Shown here piece by piece: positions 26,273 to 35,890 of a stretch of 64,000 bases of DNA. Below the pieces are notes generated by a model that saw nothing but the letters and a program-made list of their open reading frames with translations, did no database searches and was not told where the DNA came from. The DNA lies in assembly GCF_005938225.1 (NCBI RefSeq), contig NZ_VCPC01000002.1:434001-498000 (forward strand), in the 5' to 3' direction. This stretch comes from Arenibacterium halophilum (GTDB lineage Bacteria > Pseudomonadota > Alphaproteobacteria > Rhodobacterales > Rhodobacteraceae). The position numbers were made by a program, and so were the translations under genes. Numbering within the stretch: position 1 is the first letter of the stretch; every line of letters begins with the position of its first letter.

Positions 26273-29134
26273 TTGTCCCTGTTCCTGATCGCGGCCTTGC
26301 CGTTCCTGGGCGCGGTGTTTCCCGCTCTTCTGATCCGCGCGGGGCGCAATGCCTGTTCCTGGTCGGCGGGGCTGACCACGGCGCTGGCGCTGGTGGGGGT
26401 TCTGCTGCACGCGCCGGCCGTGATGCGGGGCGAGGTGATCCAGGCGCGGGCCGACTGGCTGCCCGGCCTTGGGCTGAACGCCAATTTCTTCATGGACGGG
26501 CTGGGGATGCTGTTTGCCATCCTGATCCTTGGGATTGGCCTGCTGATCATCATCTACGCGCGCAACTACCTGTCGCGCGAGGATCCGATGGGCAATTTCT
26601 ATGCCTACCTGCTGTTGTTTCAGGGCGCGATGGTGGGGATTGTCCTCTCCGACAACATCCTGCTGCTGGTGATCTTCTGGGAATTGACCTCGCTATCTTC
26701 CTTCCTGCTGATCGGATACTGGCGGCACCTGCCCGAAGGCCGCCAAGGCGCGCGCATGGCGCTGGCGGTGACCGGGGCAGGGGGGCTGGCGCTGATTGGG
26801 GGCGTGCTGCTGCTGGGCCATATCGCGGGGAGCTATGACCTGACGGTGATCCTGCAACAGAAAGACGTGGTGCAAGAGTCGCCGCTGTACCTGACCGCGC
26901 TGATCCTGATCCTGCTGGGCTGTTTTACGAAATCCGCGCAATTCCCGTTCCATTTCTGGCTGCCCCACGCGATGGCGGCCCCAACGCCGGTGTCGGCCTA
27001 CCTGCATTCGGCCACGATGGTGAAGGCCGGGCTGTTCCTGATGGCGCGGCTGTGGCCGGTGCTGGCAGGTACGCCCGAGTGGTTCTACATCGTTGCGACC
27101 GCCGGGTTGATCACAATGGTGCTTGGCGCGGTCATCGCGCTGTTCAAGGACGACCTGAAGGCGCTTCTGGCCTTTTCCACGGTCAGCCACCTAGGCCTGA
27201 TCACGATGCTTCTGGGCTTTGGCACCACGGCGGCGGCCACGGCGGCGGTGTTCCACATCATCAACCACGCGACATTCAAGGCGGCGCTGTTCATGACCGC
27301 CGGCATCGTCGATCACGAGGCGCATACCCGCGACATCAAGCGCCTTGGCGGCTTGCGCAAGCTGATGCCGGTGACTTTCCTGCTGGCAACGCTGGCCGCG
27401 CTGTCGATGGCGGGCATTCCGCCGTTGAACGGCTTCCTGTCGAAGGAAATGATGCTTGAGGAAGCCTCGCACACCTATTGGCTCGACAATCACTGGCTGA
27501 TCCCAGTGATGGTGACAATTGGCGCGCTGTTCTCGGCGGCCTATTCCTTCCGCTATGTGGTGCACACCTTCCTGGGACCGGTGCGCGACGACTACCCCCA
27601 CCGCCCGCACGATCCGGGCGCGGGCATGTGGCTGTCGCCCGCGATCCTTGTGGCGCTGGTGGTGGCCATCGGTCTGTTCCCGCAGGCGATTGCCGGGCCG
27701 CTGGTGCATACGGTCGCTGATGCGGTGACGGGCCAGCAGCTGGACCATCACAAGCTGAAGCTGTGGCACGGCGTCACGCCGGCGCTGTACATGTCGGCGA
27801 TCGCGGTGATCGGTGGGGCCATCCTGCTGGCAATGCATCGTCCGATGGATCGCGCCTGGATCGCGGCACCCCGCCCCGAGGCCAAAGCCATCTTCGACCG
27901 CTTGGTGGGCGCGCTGACCGCGTTGTGCCGGGGCGTGACCGACCGGCTGCACGACGGGGCGCTGGGCCGCTATGCCGCGATCTTCCTGGCGGTGATGCTG
28001 GTGCTGGGCGGCTATGCCTATGCCACGGGCACCACCATCGGCGCGACTCGCAGCGGGATGCCGGTGACTCTGCTGCCGCTGATCGGCTGGATCTGCCTCA
28101 TCGGGTCCACCATCTGCGTGGTCTGGTTCCATCGCAACCGTCTGCTGACGCTGGTGCTGATCGGTGTTGTCGGGCTGGTGGTGTCGCTGTCGTTCAACTA
28201 CTTCTCGGCGCCCGACCTTGCGCTGACCCAGCTGTCGGTCGAGGTGGTGACCATCATCTTGATGCTGCTGGCGCTGAACTTCATGCCGAAAACCACCCCG
28301 GCGGAAAGCTCGGGCGGGCGCAAGCTGCGCGACGCGGTTCTGTCGGTGGGCGGGGGGCTTGGCGTGGGCGGCCTGATCTATGCACTGCTGCGCGGCGACT
28401 CGGCCTTTCCCAGCATTTCGGCCTTTCACCTTGAGAATTCCTATAAGGGTGGCGGCGGTGACAACGTTGTGAACGTGATCCTCGTCGACTTCCGCGGCTT
28501 TGACACCTTCGGCGAGATCATCGTGCTGGGGATTGCCGCCGTGGTGATCTATGCCATCACCGAGGCCGTGATGCAGACCGGCGTACGCGCCAAGCTGCTG
28601 AACCGGGTGCCGGATCAGCCGGTGGCGGGCGACGCGCATCCGATGATGATGGTGGTGGTAACGCGGGTGATGATGCCCGTGGCGCTGATGGTGGCGGCCT
28701 ATATCTTCTTCCGGGGCCACAACCAGCCGGGCGGCGGGTTCATCGCCGGCCTGATCGCCGCCATCGCGATCATCATGCAGTACATGGCTTCGGGCTATGG
28801 CTGGGCGACAGAACGCCAGCGCTATCCCTATCACGCGATCATCGGCTCGGGCGTTCTGGTGGCGGCGGCGACGGGCATGGGCGCATGGTTGAATGACCTG
28901 CCGTTCCTCACCAGCGCCTTTGGTTACATCTATCCGCCGGGTCTGGAAAAGTTCGAATGGGCCACTGCCGCGCTGTTCGATCTGGGCGTGTTCCTTGCCG
29001 TGGTGGGCGCGGTGCTTCTGGCGCTGGACAGCCTGTCGCGCTACGCGTGGAAACCCCATACCGACACGCCATACCCGATGGACATCAACCCTGCCCGAGA
29101 CGAAGCTTTGGCCGAGGAGGGGCGGAAGGCATGA
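26273..29134 (+). CDS. mrpA: Na+/H+ antiporter subunits A and B fused (MrpAB/PhaAB)
   Basis: 953 residues. The first ~780 residues are MrpA, with about twenty membrane helices related to complex I NuoL: FFMDGLGMLFAILI, IFWELTSLSSFLL with the conserved Glu near 137, and KSAQFPFHFWLPHAMAAPT. Residues ~790-930 are MrpB, with MPVALMVAAYIFFRGHNQPG and LEKFEWATAALFDLGVFLAV. The start is taken as TTG 26273 because GGAG lies 8 bp upstream; a GTG at 26264 overlaps that motif. The multi-subunit Mrp complex exports Na+ (or K+) for H+ uptake. ATGA overlap with mrpC. Confidence 0.92.
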   Translation: MSLFLIAALPFLGAVFPALLIRAGRNACSWSAGLTTALALVGVLLHAPAVMRGEVIQARADWLPGLGLNANFFMDGLGMLFAILILGIGLLIIIYARNYLSREDPMGNFYAYLLLFQGAMVGIVLSDNILLLVIFWELTSLSSFLLIGYWRHLPEGRQGARMALAVTGAGGLALIGGVLLLGHIAGSYDLTVILQQKDVVQESPLYLTALILILLGCFTKSAQFPFHFWLPHAMAAPTPVSAYLHSATMVKAGLFLMARLWPVLAGTPEWFYIVATAGLITMVLGAVIALFKDDLKALLAFSTVSHLGLITMLLGFGTTAAATAAVFHIINHATFKAALFMTAGIVDHEAHTRDIKRLGGLRKLMPVTFLLATLAALSMAGIPPLNGFLSKEMMLEEASHTYWLDNHWLIPVMVTIGALFSAAYSFRYVVHTFLGPVRDDYPHRPHDPGAGMWLSPAILVALVVAIGLFPQAIAGPLVHTVADAVTGQQLDHHKLKLWHGVTPALYMSAIAVIGGAILLAMHRPMDRAWIAAPRPEAKAIFDRLVGALTALCRGVTDRLHDGALGRYAAIFLAVMLVLGGYAYATGTTIGATRSGMPVTLLPLIGWICLIGSTICVVWFHRNRLLTLVLIGVVGLVVSLSFNYFSAPDLALTQLSVEVVTIILMLLALNFMPKTTPAESSGGRKLRDAVLSVGGGLGVGGLIYALLRGDSAFPSISAFHLENSYKGGGGDNVVNVILVDFRGFDTFGEIIVLGIAAVVIYAITEAVMQTGVRAKLLNRVPDQPVAGDAHPMMMVVVTRVMMPVALMVAAYIFFRGHNQPGGGFIAGLIAAIAIIMQYMASGYGWATERQRYPYHAIIGSGVLVAAATGMGAWLNDLPFLTSAFGYIYPPGLEKFEWATAALFDLGVFLAVVGAVLLALDSLSRYAWKPHTDTPYPMDINPARDEALAEEGRKA

Positions 29135-29478
29135 ATATGGAACTGCTTGTCGCCTCGGCCATCGGGGTCCTGACCGCCGGAGGCATCTACCTGCTGCTGC
29201 GCCAGCGCACTTTCCCGGTGATCGTGGGGCTGTCGCTGCTGTCCTACGCGGTGAACATCTTTCTGTTCGCCACCGGGCGCCTGACCGTGGGCGCGCCGCC
29301 GGTGCTGCGGGACGGGGTCACCATCTATACCGACCCGCTGCCACAGGCGCTGGTGCTGACCGCCATCGTGATTTCCTTTGGCATGACGGCGGTGATCGTA
29401 ATGATCGCCCTCAGCGCCTACCTCAGCGAAAATGACGACCGTATCGACATGACCGACCGCGTGGAAGACGACGCATGA
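29131..29478 (+). CDS. mrpC: Na+/H+ antiporter subunit C
   Basis: 115 residues with three membrane helices, homologous to NuoK. ATVGLSLLSYAVNIFLF-like segments (VIVGLSLLSYAVNIFLFATG near 35-54) and DPLPQALVLTAIVISFGMTA are the MrpC signatures. It overlaps mrpA by 4 bp and mrpD by 4 bp, so translation is coupled and subunit ratios are fixed. Confidence 0.93.
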   Translation: MNMELLVASAIGVLTAGGIYLLLRQRTFPVIVGLSLLSYAVNIFLFATGRLTVGAPPVLRDGVTIYTDPLPQALVLTAIVISFGMTAVIVMIALSAYLSENDDRIDMTDRVEDDA

Positions 29479-31022
29479 GCCACTGGATCATCCTGCCCAT
29501 CGTGCTGCCGGCGCTGCTGGCGCCCTTCATCCTGATGGTGATCCGGCACCACCTGGATCTGCAACGCATCTTTTCCGTCGCGGGCACCGTGCTGCTGGTG
29601 GCGATCACCGGCGGGCTGATGGCCCATGCCGCGACCGGTGAAATCACTGTTTACGAACTGGGCGACTGGCCCGCGCCCTTTGGCATCGTGCTGGTGCTGG
29701 ACCGGCTCTCGGGGCTGATGATCGCCATGACGGCGGTGCTGGCGTTGATGGTGCTGATGTACGCGATCTGGTCGGGCTGGGACAATCGCGGCCGCCATTT
29801 CCATGCGCTGTTCCAGTTTCAGCTGATGGGCGTGCTGGGCGCTTTCCTGACAGGCGACGCCTTCAACCTCTTCGTGTTCTTCGAAGTTTTGCTGATCGCC
29901 TCTTACGGGCTGATGATTCACGGCGGCGGTGGGCGGCGCCTGCGCGCGGGCACGCAATACGTGGTCTACAACCTTGTCGGCTCGACCCTGTTCCTGTTCG
30001 CGCTGGGCACGATCTATGCCACCACCGGTACACTGAACATGGCCGACCTGGCAGTGAAGGCGGCCGAGATGCCCGCCGACCAGACCGCGCTGCTGCGGGT
30101 TGGCGCGGTGCTTCTGCTGCTGGTGTTCTGTGTCAAGGCGGCGGTGCTGCCGTTGCATTTCTGGCTGCCTGCCTCCTATGCCAATGCACCCGCCCCGGTG
30201 GCGGCGTTGTTCGCGATCATGACCAAGGTCGGCGCCTATTCGATCCTGCGGGTTTACACGCTGGTGTTCGGGCCCGATCTGGAGCTGACACAGGGGCTGA
30301 TCGGCGAATGGCTGGTCATTGCCGCGCTGCTGACCGTGGTGGTCGGCATGGTCGGTATCCTCGGCTCGGCCTATATCGGGCGCATGGTGGCCTTTGCCAC
30401 CATCGGATCGACCGGCACACTGTTGATCGCGATTTCGCTGTTCACGGGCGAGGCGACGGCGGCGGCGATCTACTACATGATCCATTCGACCTTTGCCGCC
30501 GCGATGATGTTCCTTGTGGCCGATCTGATCATCGAACGGCGCGGCGACACGATTTCGGCCCGCCCCCCGATGACTCATGGCGGCGTAATCTCGATTCTGT
30601 TCTTCATCGCCGCCATCGCCATGGCGGGGATGCCGCCGCTGTCGGGCTTTATCGGCAAGCTGCTGGTGCTGAACGCCAGCCGGGGCGCCGACCATGCGGT
30701 GGCGATCTGGGCGGTGATCCTGATCACCTCGCTTGTCGCGATCATCGGGCTGGCCCGCGCCGGCAGCCTTGTGTTCTGGAAGGCCCACGATACGGGCACC
30801 AAAGATCTGCCCTCGCCCGAGGGCACGCCGGACGAACCGCCCGAGGCCGACACGCCGTCGCCCGCGCGCCTGCCGATGGTGCCGGTCTTTGCGCTGGCCG
30901 GTATACTCGTGGCGCTGACCGTCTTTGCCGGGCCTGTGATGACCTATGCCGAGGCCGTGTCGGGCCAGTTGTACACGCCGTCCGATTATATCGACGCCGT
31001 CCTGAACAGGAGCCCTGAATGA
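29475..31022 (+). CDS. mrpD: Na+/H+ antiporter subunit D
   Basis: 515 residues, about fourteen membrane helices, related to NuoN/NuoM. Conserved acidic and basic membrane residues appear in VFFEVLLIASYGLM and VFCVKAAVLPLHFWLPASY. A hydrophilic loop near residues 440-470 is rich in Pro and Glu. Part of the proton-pumping core of the Mrp complex. ATGA overlaps on both sides. Confidence 0.93.
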   Translation: MSHWIILPIVLPALLAPFILMVIRHHLDLQRIFSVAGTVLLVAITGGLMAHAATGEITVYELGDWPAPFGIVLVLDRLSGLMIAMTAVLALMVLMYAIWSGWDNRGRHFHALFQFQLMGVLGAFLTGDAFNLFVFFEVLLIASYGLMIHGGGGRRLRAGTQYVVYNLVGSTLFLFALGTIYATTGTLNMADLAVKAAEMPADQTALLRVGAVLLLLVFCVKAAVLPLHFWLPASYANAPAPVAALFAIMTKVGAYSILRVYTLVFGPDLELTQGLIGEWLVIAALLTVVVGMVGILGSAYIGRMVAFATIGSTGTLLIAISLFTGEATAAAIYYMIHSTFAAAMMFLVADLIIERRGDTISARPPMTHGGVISILFFIAAIAMAGMPPLSGFIGKLLVLNASRGADHAVAIWAVILITSLVAIIGLARAGSLVFWKAHDTGTKDLPSPEGTPDEPPEADTPSPARLPMVPVFALAGILVALTVFAGPVMTYAEAVSGQLYTPSDYIDAVLNRSPE

Positions 31023-31516
31023 CCCTGTTTCGCCGCATCTTTCCGCATCCGCTGCTGACCGTGCTGCTGACACTGGTCTGGCTGATGCTGGTCAACCGCT
31101 TCTCTTGGAACTCGGTGATCTTCGGGTTCTTCCTTGGGCTGCTGATCCCCTTCGTGATCCGGCCGTATTGGCCGAACATGAGCCGGATGCGCCACCCCGG
31201 CAAGATTGCCGAATATGTCGCCGTCGTTCTTTATGATATCATCGTCGCCAATATCACCGTGGCGTGGCTGATCCTGTTCAAGCGCCGCGATCAGCTGCGG
31301 CAGGCGTGGATTTCCATCCCGCTGGAGTTGCGCACCCCCGAGGCGATCACCACGCTGGCGGCAACGATCACGCTGACGCCCGGCACCGTGTCCTGCGATA
31401 TTTCGGACAAGGGGCACTACCTGCTGGTGCATTGCCTTCATGCCCCCGACCCGGACGCGGTGCGCGACGAAATCATCAACCGTTACGAACGCCGCCTGGT
31501 GGAGATTTTCGAATGA
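31019..31516 (+). CDS. mrpE: Na+/H+ antiporter subunit E
   Basis: 165 residues. Two or three N-terminal membrane helices are followed by a cytoplasmic domain with TLAATITLTPGTVSCDIS, the strongest MrpE motif. MrpE has no complex I counterpart and is needed for assembly of the full antiporter. Overlaps mrpD and mrpF by 4 bp each. Confidence 0.93.
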   Translation: MTLFRRIFPHPLLTVLLTLVWLMLVNRFSWNSVIFGFFLGLLIPFVIRPYWPNMSRMRHPGKIAEYVAVVLYDIIVANITVAWLILFKRRDQLRQAWISIPLELRTPEAITTLAATITLTPGTVSCDISDKGHYLLVHCLHAPDPDAVRDEIINRYERRLVEIFE

Positions 31517-31782
31517 TCGACTATGCGCTTTATTTCGCTTTCGCCTGCTTCGGGTCGGCCCTGCTGATGAACCTGTGGAAGATCGTGACCGCCCATGGCG
31601 TGGGCGATCGGGTTCTGGCGCTGGATACGATGGTGGTGAATTCCATCGCGATCCTTGTGCTGATGGGCATCTTTCAGGGCACCGAGGTGTTCTTTGAAGC
31701 GACCATGATCATCGCCATGCTTGGCTTTGTCTCGACCGTGGCCTTCGCGCGCTTCATGCTGCGCGGCAACATCATCGAATAG
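31513..31782 (+). CDS. mrpF: Na+/H+ antiporter subunit F
   Basis: 89 residues with three membrane helices. The motif GDRVLALDTMVVNSIAILVL carries the conserved Asp residues of MrpF. The start overlaps the mrpE stop (ATGA); longer in-frame starts upstream lie inside mrpE and are ignored. Confidence 0.92.
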   Translation: MIDYALYFAFACFGSALLMNLWKIVTAHGVGDRVLALDTMVVNSIAILVLMGIFQGTEVFFEATMIIAMLGFVSTVAFARFMLRGNIIE

Positions 31783-31790
31783 GGGTGGGG

Positions 31791-32168
31791 ATGGAACAGA
31801 TTTTCGATATCCTCGCGGCCATTTTCCTGGTCATCGGTGGCTTCTTCGGCTTCGTGGGGTCCTTCGGCCTGCTGAAACTGGGCGATCCCATGTCGCGCCT
31901 GCACGCGCCGACCAAGGCAACCACGCTGGGCGTGGGGGGCGTGCTGATCGCATCCCTGCTGCATTCCTTCGGGGCCGAGGGCTATGTCTCGGTGCACGAA
32001 CTGCTGATCACGCTGTTCCTGTTCCTGACCGCGCCAATCACCGCGCTGTTCATCGCCAAGGCGCATATCCACCGCCACGGCGACGATTACGAGCTGCCCC
32101 CGACCGGCGGCGATGCCAGCTGGGCCGTGCTCAGCGACAGCGAGGAAGAGCCGGTCAAGACCGACTGA
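31791..32168 (+). CDS. mrpG: Na+/H+ antiporter subunit G
   Basis: 125 residues, three membrane helices then a charged C-terminal tail. The signature LLKLGDPMSRLHAPTKATTL with following GVGGVLIASLL identifies MrpG. ATG 31791 follows a GGGGTGGGG purine stretch; a GTG two codons earlier is less likely. Last gene of the operon. Confidence 0.92.
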   Translation: MEQIFDILAAIFLVIGGFFGFVGSFGLLKLGDPMSRLHAPTKATTLGVGGVLIASLLHSFGAEGYVSVHELLITLFLFLTAPITALFIAKAHIHRHGDDYELPPTGGDASWAVLSDSEEEPVKTD

Positions 32169-33032
32169 TCACACGAACTTGCGGAAAATCCGGGTGGAAT
32201 CGAAGATCGCTTCCAGCTGGTCCATTCGGTCGCGCGTCGCCTCCCACCGCAGGTCCTGCACGGCGGCAATCAGCGTTTCAGTCAGCAGCATCATCGATAC
32301 GGTGCTGTCCCAGGCACTCGGCACCTCGATTCGGGCCTCGAAGGTATACCGCGCATGACGCGCGATGGGCGATTGCCACTGATCGGTCACCAGCACCGTC
32401 ACCGCGCCACGCTCGGCTGCGATCTCGGCCAGCTTCAGCGTCGAATTCTCATAGCGACGGATGTCGTAGATCAGCACCACGTCATCTGGCTCCAGGTCCA
32501 GCAGCGCATGCGGCCAGGCGTTCGAGGTTGACCGGATGTGATGCACGCCCTTGCGCACCACCTGCATGTGCAGGTGCAGATATTCCGACAAGGCGTGGGT
32601 GATGCGCCCACCGGCAATGAACAGCGCGCGGTTTTCATCGGCCAGCAGGCGCGACACCGCGTCGAATTCATCCGGGTCCACATGGGCCAGCGTCTGGCGG
32701 ATATTGCTCATCACCGCGTCGGTGAATCGATTCAGCAGATGTTCCTGCGGCGCCGATTGCGACCAGCGGTCGCGTTTCGCGATGGGGTTCGACACCTGCG
32801 CCTCAAGCTCGTCGCGCAGGGCGGCCTGGAACTCGGCAAAGCCGGAAAACCCCAGCTTTTGCACCATCCGCGCCACCGTGGGGGTAGAGACTCCGGCCTT
32901 TTCCGCCAGCCGCGTGATCGACCCAAGCCCCGACATCGGATAGTTTTCAAGGATCACATCGGCCAATTGGCGTTCGGCCCGGGTCAGGCTGTCGCTGATC
33001 TGTCTCACCCGTTGCTGTGCGGTGTCGCTCAC
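32169..33032 (-). CDS. RpiR/MurR family transcriptional regulator
   Basis: 287 residues from a GTG at 33032 chosen because GGAGG lies 9 bp upstream; no ATG fits. Residues about 1-77 are the RpiR helix-turn-helix (SITRLAEKAGVSTPTVARMVQKLG), and about 120-260 the SIS sugar-phosphate-binding domain (ALFIAGGRITHALSEYLHLH and VVLIYDIRRYENSTLKLAEI). It is divergent from the N-formylglutamate amidohydrolase/TRAP/ligase operon, which it probably regulates. Its ligand is unlikely to be a sugar phosphate given those genes, but this is inference. Confidence 0.88.
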   Translation of the reverse strand: MSDTAQQRVRQISDSLTRAERQLADVILENYPMSGLGSITRLAEKAGVSTPTVARMVQKLGFSGFAEFQAALRDELEAQVSNPIAKRDRWSQSAPQEHLLNRFTDAVMSNIRQTLAHVDPDEFDAVSRLLADENRALFIAGGRITHALSEYLHLHMQVVRKGVHHIRSTSNAWPHALLDLEPDDVVLIYDIRRYENSTLKLAEIAAERGAVTVLVTDQWQSPIARHARYTFEARIEVPSAWDSTVSMMLLTETLIAAVQDLRWEATRDRMDQLEAIFDSTRIFRKFV

Positions 33033-33093
33033 GTGGCGCTGCCTCCGATGCTGCCGGTATTGTAAGCATAGTTTCAGGCCGTCCCGAAAAGAA

Positions 33094-33104
33094 GAAAAAC
33101 TTTC
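33094..33104. promoter_or_regulatory. Candidate RpiR operator and -35 element
   Basis: GAAA-AAC-TTTC is an inverted repeat in the 131-bp divergent region, followed by TTGACA at 33115-33120. RpiR-family operators often contain TGAAA-N-TTTCA type repeats. Weak evidence; assignment rests on position beside the regulator. Confidence 0.35.
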
Positions 33105-33163
33105 AGAATTCCGGTTGACAGTCCGCCCCCCGATCAAGAAACCTGACCGCGACTGGGGGACGC

Positions 33164-33922
33164 ATGACACTACGCCTGACAAGCACACGCGCCGCGATCA
33201 GCGAAGGCCCGATGACCAAGGGGCCGCTGCTGCTGATCTGCGAACATGCCTCTTGCGCGTTTCCGCCGGAATTCGGGGATCTTGGGCTGGCCGAGGACGT
33301 GCGCCGTAGCCATGTCGCCTGGGATCCGGGCGCGCTGGCGCTGACGCGCTACCTGGGCGACGCGCTTGGCGCGCCGCTGGTGGCGGGCAACGTCTCGCGG
33401 CTGCTGTATGATTGCAACCGCCCGCCCGAGGCGCCCGACGCCACGCCCGCCAAAAGCGAAGTCTTTGATATTCCCGGCAACACTGGGCTGGACGCCGCCG
33501 CGCGCAAGGACCGCGCCGACGCGATCTATCACCCGTTCAGCGCCGTCGTTGAAAGCGCCATTGCGCAGGTCAACCCCGCCGCCATCGTCACGATCCACAG
33601 CTTTACGCCCATCTACTTTGGCGCCCCGCGCGCGGTGGAAATCGGCGTGCTGCACGACGCCGACACGCGGCTGGCCGATGCGCTGCTGGCGGCGCTGCCG
33701 GGCACCCCGCCGCAGGTCGACCGCAATCAGCCCTACGGCCCGGAACACGGCGTGACCCATACGCTGAAGCGCCACGCGCTCCCCGACAACCGCCTGAACG
33801 TGATGCTCGAGGTGCGCAACGATCTGATCGCCGATGACGCAAGCGTGGCGCGGATTGGCGCGCTGCTGGCCCCGGCGCTGAAGGCGGCGTTGGCACAGGC
33901 TGGGCAGGGGGCGGCGCAATGA
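33164..33922 (+). CDS. N-formylglutamate amidohydrolase family protein
   Basis: 252 residues. Motifs: LLLICEHASCAFPPEFGDLG, AWDPGALALTRYLGDALGAP, the zinc-ligand type VTIHSFTPIYFG and late VMLEVRNDLIADD. The classical member (HutG type) cleaves N-formylglutamate to formate and glutamate in histidine degradation, but no hut genes are here. Instead it starts an operon with a TRAP transporter and a glutamate-amine ligase-like gene, so it may hydrolyse a gamma-glutamyl amide. GGGGGACGC precedes the ATG; an internal start at 33212 is possible. Overlaps dctQ by 4 bp. Confidence 0.85.
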   Translation: MTLRLTSTRAAISEGPMTKGPLLLICEHASCAFPPEFGDLGLAEDVRRSHVAWDPGALALTRYLGDALGAPLVAGNVSRLLYDCNRPPEAPDATPAKSEVFDIPGNTGLDAAARKDRADAIYHPFSAVVESAIAQVNPAAIVTIHSFTPIYFGAPRAVEIGVLHDADTRLADALLAALPGTPPQVDRNQPYGPEHGVTHTLKRHALPDNRLNVMLEVRNDLIADDASVARIGALLAPALKAALAQAGQGAAQ

Positions 33923-34515
33923 CCGCGCTGATGGGAGCCTACGTCCGCGGCGTCGACGGCTTCAACCGCCGCATCGGGCGCTTCGTGATGTATGGCATCT
34001 TCGTCATGATGGCGATCCTGCTGTGGTCGTCGATTTCCAAGACCTTCTTCAACCCCTCGATGTGGACGCTGGAAATGGCGCAATTCGCCATGGTGGCCTA
34101 TTACATTCTGGGCGGGCCCTATTCGATCCAGCTGGGCGCCAACGTGCGGATGGACCTGTTCTATGGCGATTGGTCGGTCGAGAAAAAGGCCTGGGTCGAT
34201 GCCTTCACCGTGTTCTTCCTGCTGTTCTACCTTGTCATCCTGTTTCACGGAGCCATCGTTTCGACCGCCTATGGGCTGGGCTATTTCGGCGATGCGCCCT
34301 ATGGCTATTTCGGCGGGCTGATCTGGGCCTTTGTCACCGGCGGCCCCGACGCGGCAGGCGAGGTGCTGGGCCATATGGAGCGCAGCCCGACCGCATGGCG
34401 CCCCTACCTCTGGCCGATCAAGATCATCATGATCTTCGGCTTCTTCCTGATGCTGTTGCAGGCGATTTCCGAGCTGCTGAAAGACATCGCAACCTTGCGC
34501 GGGGTCACGCTCTGA
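33919..34515 (+). CDS. TRAP transporter small permease (DctQ type)
   Basis: 198 residues, four main membrane helices, with the family motif GGPYSIQLGANVRMDLFYGD after helix two. A longer central loop (about 112-150) between helices three and four contains repeated Gly-Tyr residues. It joins the large permease and the periplasmic binding protein encoded next. Starts inside the upstream amidohydrolase gene and ends on the dctM start. Confidence 0.88.
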   Translation: MTALMGAYVRGVDGFNRRIGRFVMYGIFVMMAILLWSSISKTFFNPSMWTLEMAQFAMVAYYILGGPYSIQLGANVRMDLFYGDWSVEKKAWVDAFTVFFLLFYLVILFHGAIVSTAYGLGYFGDAPYGYFGGLIWAFVTGGPDAAGEVLGHMERSPTAWRPYLWPIKIIMIFGFFLMLLQAISELLKDIATLRGVTL

Positions 34516-35837
34516 TGTCGTATGAGATGATCGCCATCCTCATGTTCTCGACCATGATGCTGATGCTGTTCACCGGCCAGCGCGTGTTCGGGGCGATCGG
34601 ATTCGTCGGGGTGATCTCGGCCGTGCTGCTGTGGGGGCCGGGAGGGTCCGATATCGGGTTTTCCGCCGCGATGAAGCTGATGAAATGGTATCCGCTGCTG
34701 ACGCTGCCGATGTTCATTTTCATGGGCTATGTGCTGTCGGAATCCAAGATCGCCGATGACCTTTACAAGATGTTCCACGTCTGGATGGGGCCGGTGCGCG
34801 GCGGGCTGGCGATTGGCACGATCCTTCTGATGGTGCTGATTTCCGCGATGAACGGGCTGTCGGTCGCGGGCATGGCGATTGGCGCCACCATCGCGCTGCC
34901 CGAGCTGCTGAAACGCGGCTATGACAAGCAGATGGTCACCGGCGTGATTCAGGCCGGGTCGAGCCTTGGCATCCTTGTGCCGCCCTCGGTCGTGCTGGTG
35001 CTGTACGCGATGATCGCGCGTCAGCCGGTCGGGCAGCTGTGGCTGGCCGGGGTATTCCCGGGCCTGATGATGGCCGCGATGTTCATCGCCTACGTCGTGA
35101 TCCGCTGCCGTATCCAGCCCGAACTTGGCCCTGTGCTGCCGCCCGAGGATCGCGACATCCCCCGCGCCGAAAAGCTGCGCCTGTTGCGCGCGGGTGTTCT
35201 GCCGCTGGTGATCTTTGCGGTGATGATGGTGCCCTTCATCAACGGCTGGACCTCGCTTGTCGAAAGCTCGGCCGTGGGCGCTCTGGCGGCCTTCCTGGCG
35301 GCCGTGCTGAAAGGGCGGATGACGCGCGAGGTGTTCGAAAACTCGGTCCGCAACACGCTGGGTATTTCCTGCATGTTCATGTGGATCATCCTGGCCGCGT
35401 TGGGCTTTGGCGCGGTGTTCGACGGGCTTGGCGCCGTGCGCGCGATTGAAAGCCTCTTCACCGATCAGCTGGGCCTGAGCCCCTGGATGATCCTGATCCT
35501 GATGCAGTTGTCCTTCATCGTGATGGGCACCTTCCTGGACGATACCGCCATGCTGGTGATCGTCGCGCCGCTGTACGTGCCGCTGGTCGATGCGCTGGGG
35601 TTCGACCTGATCTGGTACGGGGTGCTGTATACGATCACCACCCAGATCGCCTATATGACCCCGCCCTTCGGCTATAACCTGTTCCTGATGCGCGCCATGG
35701 CCCCGGCGGAAATCGGGCTGCGCGACATCTATCGCTCGATCGTTCCCTTTGTCATGGTGATGATCGTGGCGCTGACGATCGTGATGGCGTTTCCGCAGAT
35801 CGCGCTTTGGCTGCCTGAATATGTTTACGGCAAATAA
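34515..35837 (+). CDS. TRAP transporter large permease (DctM type)
   Basis: 440 residues with about twelve membrane helices, forming the Na+-coupled channel. Motifs include VFGAIGFVGVISAVLLWGPG, GLSVAGMAIGATIALPELLK and QAGSSLGILVPPSVVLVLYA with the typical LGxLVPPS signature. The ATG overlaps the dctQ stop by one base. Uptake of an organic acid or related small polar solute is expected. Confidence 0.92.
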   Translation: MSYEMIAILMFSTMMLMLFTGQRVFGAIGFVGVISAVLLWGPGGSDIGFSAAMKLMKWYPLLTLPMFIFMGYVLSESKIADDLYKMFHVWMGPVRGGLAIGTILLMVLISAMNGLSVAGMAIGATIALPELLKRGYDKQMVTGVIQAGSSLGILVPPSVVLVLYAMIARQPVGQLWLAGVFPGLMMAAMFIAYVVIRCRIQPELGPVLPPEDRDIPRAEKLRLLRAGVLPLVIFAVMMVPFINGWTSLVESSAVGALAAFLAAVLKGRMTREVFENSVRNTLGISCMFMWIILAALGFGAVFDGLGAVRAIESLFTDQLGLSPWMILILMQLSFIVMGTFLDDTAMLVIVAPLYVPLVDALGFDLIWYGVLYTITTQIAYMTPPFGYNLFLMRAMAPAEIGLRDIYRSIVPFVMVMIVALTIVMAFPQIALWLPEYVYGK

Positions 35838-35890
35838 CCCGCAAGAACTCTGACCCGCAGAGCAAGACCGACACAACAAGGAGAGACGAG

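Noticed and set aside
27191-29059. Minus-strand open frame of 622 codons inside mrpA
   Set aside because: His/Gln/Arg-rich translation with no motif, wholly antisense to MrpA.
29418-31073. Minus-strand open frame of 551 codons across mrpD
   Set aside because: Antisense shadow of MrpD; low-complexity composition.
33164-33922. Histidine utilisation role for the amidohydrolase
   Set aside because: No hutH, hutU, hutI or hutF gene in the neighbourhood; the context is TRAP and a glutamate-amine ligase.
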